Below, piece by piece: positions 12,908-16,000 of a DNA stretch of 16,000 nt. The position numbers and the translations under genes are program-made. Each line of letters starts with the position of its first letter. The first letter of the stretch is position 1. The stretch is from Lachnospiraceae bacterium UBA3801 (GTDB lineage: Bacteria > Bacillota > Clostridia > Lachnospirales > Lachnospiraceae), in contig DFEN01000072.1 in assembly GCA_002368685.1 (NCBI GenBank), forward strand, positions 1-16,000, read 5' to 3'. The notes under the pieces were generated by a model. The model had not been told where the DNA came from. It worked only from the letters and a program-made list of their open reading frames with translations, and searched no databases.

Positions 12908-15634
12908 ATGAATGTATACGATATTACAGTATTGGGGTTAGTACAGGGAATCGGATACAGGTCGTTTGTTGCTGAATATGCAAAGGAGAAGGGACTCCTT
13001 GGATATGTCAGAAGCTCAGGTGGAATAATTAAGATTCATGTGGAATGTGAGCCGGAGGAAATCGGCAAGTTCACATTTCATCTTAGATACAATTGTCCAG
13101 AGGGCGGAAGAATCGACAGCATTATAGTAAAGCCTGTAAAGAAGCCTGAAGAAACAGAAGCTGTGGAAAATGAGGCTCAAGGTGAAAGTGAGTCACAGAA
13201 CTCAGAAGAACAAAGTGCTGAGTCTAAGGATGTAGATGTCCTGGATGCATATGGCGCTGAATATGACGACAGCTTTATTATTGCTCCAAGTGAAAGCTTT
13301 GAAGAGAAGATGCGATTCATATCTTCTGACAAGGCTACCTGTCCAGATTGCGAGAAAGAACTGCTCGATCCAAACAATAGAAGATATAGATATCCATTTA
13401 TCAGTTGTAAGAAATGTGGTCCTAGATTTTCTATTATCAAGAAGATTCCATATGACAGAGATTCTATAACCATGAAGGGTTTCTCTATGTGCGATGAATG
13501 TGAGGCGGAGTATCATCAGATCGGAGGTCCTCGTCACTATGCCCAGACTATAGGATGTAAAAACTGCGGTCCTATGCTGAGATACTATGAGAACCGTATG
13601 GTGGATGAGATACAGCTTACGCAGGAGGAGATGATTCAGAAGACGGAGGATGCACTGAGAAATGGCAAGATAGGTGCCATAAAATGTGTGGGCGGATTCC
13701 GTATGGTATGTCTTCCTACTTGTGGTGAGGCGCTTAAGAGGCTTAGAAGGATAAAGGGACGTCCGGACAAGCCATTTTCTATACTATTTCCAAATCTCGA
13801 AACTATAAAGAAATATTGCCGTGTTTCTGAAAAGGAAGAAGAACTTCTCAAATCACCTGCCAGACCTGTTGTACTGCTTGAGAAGAAATACGAATATGAT
13901 TATGCCGAATGGTATAAGGATTCGATTGTCGCCGGTGATATGGAGAGTATCTACTCCGGTGATGAAATATTTGATTATGAAACCACCAGATTAAATGACA
14001 GAATAGGTGTAATGCTTCCGGCGGATCCAATTCAGATAATTCTGGCAAATGACCTGGGACCTATAGTTATTTCAGGAGGAAATAAGAGTGGTGAATCAGT
14101 TATCACTGATGATAAGACCATGCGTATGCTTCTTCCTGAGATAGAGGAATCTGAAGAGGACATATTCGAGGATGAAGAGCAAGATGAAAAAGCAGAAGTA
14201 GAGGTAAATGTTCCTGAAGAGACTCTCGATTTTATGTTAACTAATACGAGAGAAATACTTGATCCTTTAGAGGACTCCCTGGTACAGGTTACTAAGGTTA
14301 AGAGTGGACACAGAATCAAGGACGTAGTTCAGTTTATACGACGTTCCAGAGGATATGTACCTGAACCGATTGAGATTCCTAATGTAATGGAACTGGATTC
14401 CTTTGCTTCAGGTAGCGATAAGAAATCTGTTTTTGCGCTGGGCAAGAAGAATATGGTATATCTCTCTGAATACTTTGGGGATATGGATAACTCCTCTGCA
14501 CCAGAGAGACGTAGTGCTGCAATAGATAGAATGAGTGAACTCTTTAATATAAGTCCTAAGAGATTTGTTACGGATCTTAATCCTGGATATGAGTCTGTAG
14601 AGGATACAGAGAAAAGGGCTAAGATAGATACGGAAGAGGATGATGATTCAGTTGTATTCCTCAAGAGACAGCATCATACAGCTCATATTCTTTCTGTTGT
14701 TGCAGAGCATGGTCTGAAGGGTCGACTCCTGGGTCTTGCATTTGACGGAAATGGATATGGTATGGACGGAACTGTCTGGGGAAGTGAGATATTCTCCTGT
14801 CTTCTAAATACTATAGCGGATGAAAATAGCATAGATCCTGAGAAGACAGTCGAGATAAGACCACACATACTTAGATCAGGTGCACTCCTTCCGGTTAGAC
14901 TTTTAGGAAATAAAAATGGTGCAAAGGATGCAAAGACGACTCTATGCTGTTATCTGAGGGCGGCAGAAGAGCGGCAGCTGCTTAGTATCAGCAACATGGA
15001 TAGAATCCTGGAACGTATAGGTGTAAGCCGCGCGGACTATGGAGTTATTTGTGCCTGCCTCAAGGCAGAACTGAATACATATTATTCATCTTCTATGGGA
15101 AGACTTTTTGATGCGGTAGCTGCACTACTGGGAATAGCATATGAGAATACCTATGATGGTCAGTGTGCTATCGAGCTTGAAAGTGCTGCATGGAGAGCAC
15201 AGATGATTCTTGATGACTCGGTAGAAAGATTTGATTACAAGATACTTGAGCCAAGAGATGATAATGAGATATATAGATTTGACCAAACTCAACTTGTAGC
15301 AGATATACTTGAGAGATTTATAAAGCTTATAGACAGCGTAGAGCCTGAAGATGAGCTAGCGCTGATTAAGGGAAGAGATATCCTGGCACTTAGATTCCAT
15401 GAAGCGATAGCGAAGTCTCTCGTAGAAGTTTGTGATGTTATATGTAGTAGGGATTATATACAGCATATAGCACTTAGCGGTGGAACAATGTATAACAGAA
15501 TCCTGCTTCAGAATGTGGTAGGGCCGCTGGAGGAGCTGGGTTATACAGTTTATCTTAACTCCAAGGTTCCTTGTGGTGATGCAGGTATAGCTCTAGGACA
15601 GATATATCCATTACTTGAGAATCAGGATGATTAA
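12908..15634 (+). CDS. hypF: HypF-like carbamoyltransferase, enlarged and divergent
   Basis: HypF makes carbamoyl-AMP from carbamoyl phosphate and ATP and passes it to HypE for the cyanide ligands of [NiFe]-hydrogenase. The start at 12908 is preferred over ATG 12899, because AGAAGGA (12893-12899) overlaps the latter and is 8 nt from the former; this gives 908 aa. Domains in order: acylphosphatase (about 1-77, GLVQGIGYR with R18, but Ser36 where catalytic Asn is expected); two C-x2-C-x18-C-x2-C zinc fingers (C145, C148, C167, C170 and C195, C198, C217, C220); YrdC domain (about 245-420, KGRPDKP at 283-289); Kae1-like domain (QHHTAH 588-593, keeping the HxxxH ligands; DGNGYGMDG from 613; D891). 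Acidic insertions at 79-122 and 411-439 enlarge it beyond the usual 750-780 aa. No other hyp or hydrogenase gene is in the window. Confidence 0.85.
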   Translation: MNVYDITVLGLVQGIGYRSFVAEYAKEKGLLGYVRSSGGIIKIHVECEPEEIGKFTFHLRYNCPEGGRIDSIIVKPVKKPEETEAVENEAQGESESQNSEEQSAESKDVDVLDAYGAEYDDSFIIAPSESFEEKMRFISSDKATCPDCEKELLDPNNRRYRYPFISCKKCGPRFSIIKKIPYDRDSITMKGFSMCDECEAEYHQIGGPRHYAQTIGCKNCGPMLRYYENRMVDEIQLTQEEMIQKTEDALRNGKIGAIKCVGGFRMVCLPTCGEALKRLRRIKGRPDKPFSILFPNLETIKKYCRVSEKEEELLKSPARPVVLLEKKYEYDYAEWYKDSIVAGDMESIYSGDEIFDYETTRLNDRIGVMLPADPIQIILANDLGPIVISGGNKSGESVITDDKTMRMLLPEIEESEEDIFEDEEQDEKAEVEVNVPEETLDFMLTNTREILDPLEDSLVQVTKVKSGHRIKDVVQFIRRSRGYVPEPIEIPNVMELDSFASGSDKKSVFALGKKNMVYLSEYFGDMDNSSAPERRSAAIDRMSELFNISPKRFVTDLNPGYESVEDTEKRAKIDTEEDDDSVVFLKRQHHTAHILSVVAEHGLKGRLLGLAFDGNGYGMDGTVWGSEIFSCLLNTIADENSIDPEKTVEIRPHILRSGALLPVRLLGNKNGAKDAKTTLCCYLRAAEERQLLSISNMDRILERIGVSRADYGVICACLKAELNTYYSSSMGRLFDAVAALLGIAYENTYDGQCAIELESAAWRAQMILDDSVERFDYKILEPRDDNEIYRFDQTQLVADILERFIKLIDSVEPEDELALIKGRDILALRFHEAIAKSLVEVCDVICSRDYIQHIALSGGTMYNRILLQNVVGPLEELGYTVYLNSKVPCGDAGIALGQIYPLLENQDD

Positions 15635-15650
15635 ATCGGAAGGTTACAAT

Positions 15651-15875
15651 ATGGGTTTGTTTAGTAAAAAAGATAAAGAGCTCGAAGAGGTTATTAATCA
15701 GATAAGAGTTGATCTAAGCAACAATTACAAGGATAATGCTGTAGAGAATATCAAGAAGCTTGAGAAAATGCTCGAAGAGAAGAAGACGGCTGGAAAGCTG
15801 AAGTCAGTGGAAACCTACGAAGAGCTGCTGAAGCATTTCCAGGATGACGTGAAGAACTTCAAACGTACATATTAA
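15651..15875 (+). CDS. Small charged helical hypothetical protein (74 aa)
   Basis: A 74-aa protein beginning MGLFSKKDKELEEVINQIR. GGAAGG at 15638-15643 lies 7 nt before ATG 15651, which is therefore preferred over the in-frame ATG at 15615 inside the end of the hypF-like gene. The chain is almost wholly charged and probably helical (heptad-like Leu/Ile in ENIKKLEKMLEEKKTAGKLK), without Cys, signal peptide or membrane segment. It begins 16 nt after the hypF-like stop, so the two are co-transcribed. I do not recognise a characterised family. Confidence 0.7.
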   Translation: MGLFSKKDKELEEVINQIRVDLSNNYKDNAVENIKKLEKMLEEKKTAGKLKSVETYEELLKHFQDDVKNFKRTY

Positions 15876-15936
15876 GTATATATATTTAATATGAAATAGG
15901 AATTGTGTACGCGTATAATAAAAATAAAATATAGGG

Positions 15937-15966
15937 TTGACATTTATATATGGAGTATGGTAGATT
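15937..15966 (+). promoter_or_regulatory. Promoter for the transcript entering the right edge
   Basis: TTGACA at 15937-15942 and TAGATT at 15961-15966 are 18 nt apart, with TGG just before the -10 making an extended -10. Transcription should begin near 15973, exactly where the L10-leader-like RNA starts. The 60 nt before it are AT-rich, without a clear terminator for the preceding gene. Confidence 0.6.
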
Positions 15967-15972
15967 ATTGCA

Positions 15973-16000
15973 CGATGAGCTGCCGTAGACAGCAGGTGTC
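15973..16000 (+). ncRNA. Ribosomal protein L10 leader (5' part only)
   Basis: The last bases, GCTGCCGTAGACAGCAGGTG at 15980-15999, match my recollection of the 5' kink-turn region of the L10 leader (Rfam RF00557), whose conserved part reads like CCGTAGACAGCAGG and later pairs with CCTGCCGAG. It should bind the L10(L12)4 complex and repress its own operon. The partner half would lie beyond the window, followed by rplJ and rplL. The family match is from memory, and only part of the element is visible. Confidence 0.6.

Noticed and set aside
13202..14319. Several overlapping minus-strand open frames opposite the hypF-like gene
   Set aside because: Low-complexity Ser-rich translations antisense to acidic insertions, with no ribosome-binding sites.
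15615..15650. Upstream in-frame ATG for the 74-aa protein
   Set aside because: It lies inside the end of the hypF-like gene without a ribosome-binding site, whereas ATG 15651 has GGAAGG at 7 nt.
1..16000. CRISPR array, insertion sequence, phage or tRNA/rRNA genes
   Set aside because: No regularly spaced repeats, transposase or integrase coding, terminal inverted repeats, or tRNA/rRNA-like sequences were seen.

Overview
This 16 kb window looks like chromosomal DNA from an AT-rich Firmicute, most likely a Lachnospiraceae relative of Butyrivibrio or Pseudobutyrivibrio. The clues are a DUF6062 protein, a NiaR (3H-domain) repressor, a UPF0371/DUF1846 protein and a clostridial-type serine acetyltransferase, together with strong Shine-Dalgarno sites, TTGACA/TATAAT promoters and A/T-rich spacers. 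Every gene I can support is on the + strand. I see no rRNA, tRNA, CRISPR, insertion sequence, phage gene or attachment site. The taxonomic placement is inferred from gene content, not from a marker gene.

Layout: (1) 1-2561 holds a 54-aa acidic small ORF, then cysE behind its own promoter, a DUF6062 protein with two Cys/His half-sites, and niaR, the NAD-biosynthesis repressor. (2) 2559-3940 begins with a perfect 25-bp tandem duplication. A consensus promoter follows, with a palindrome around its -10, then a NiaR-type operator, a leader hairpin, a PfoR/PTS_EIIC_2-like membrane protein and a terminator. The operator suggests that the membrane protein is NiaR-controlled and may import an NAD precursor. 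(3) 3947-5594 is a single-gene unit encoding UPF0371/DUF1846, with its own promoter and terminator. (4) 5653-12801 is a five-gene cluster in one direction: a large lipoprotein with a C-terminal solute-binding domain, two MalF/MalG-type permeases, an HlyD-type membrane-fusion adaptor, and a MacB-like extracytoplasmic protein with only two membrane segments. No ATPase is encoded here, so import-type and export-type parts sit together. (5) 12835-15875 has a promoter, an enlarged HypF-like carbamoyltransferase and a 74-aa charged protein. (6) The right edge carries a promoter and what looks like the start of a ribosomal protein L10 leader, so rplJ-rplL probably follow.

The observations I would follow first are the NiaR/PfoR-like pairing, the hybrid transporter cluster, and the HypF homologue, which has no hydrogenase genes nearby and carries acidic insertions and an Asn-to-Ser change in its acylphosphatase domain.
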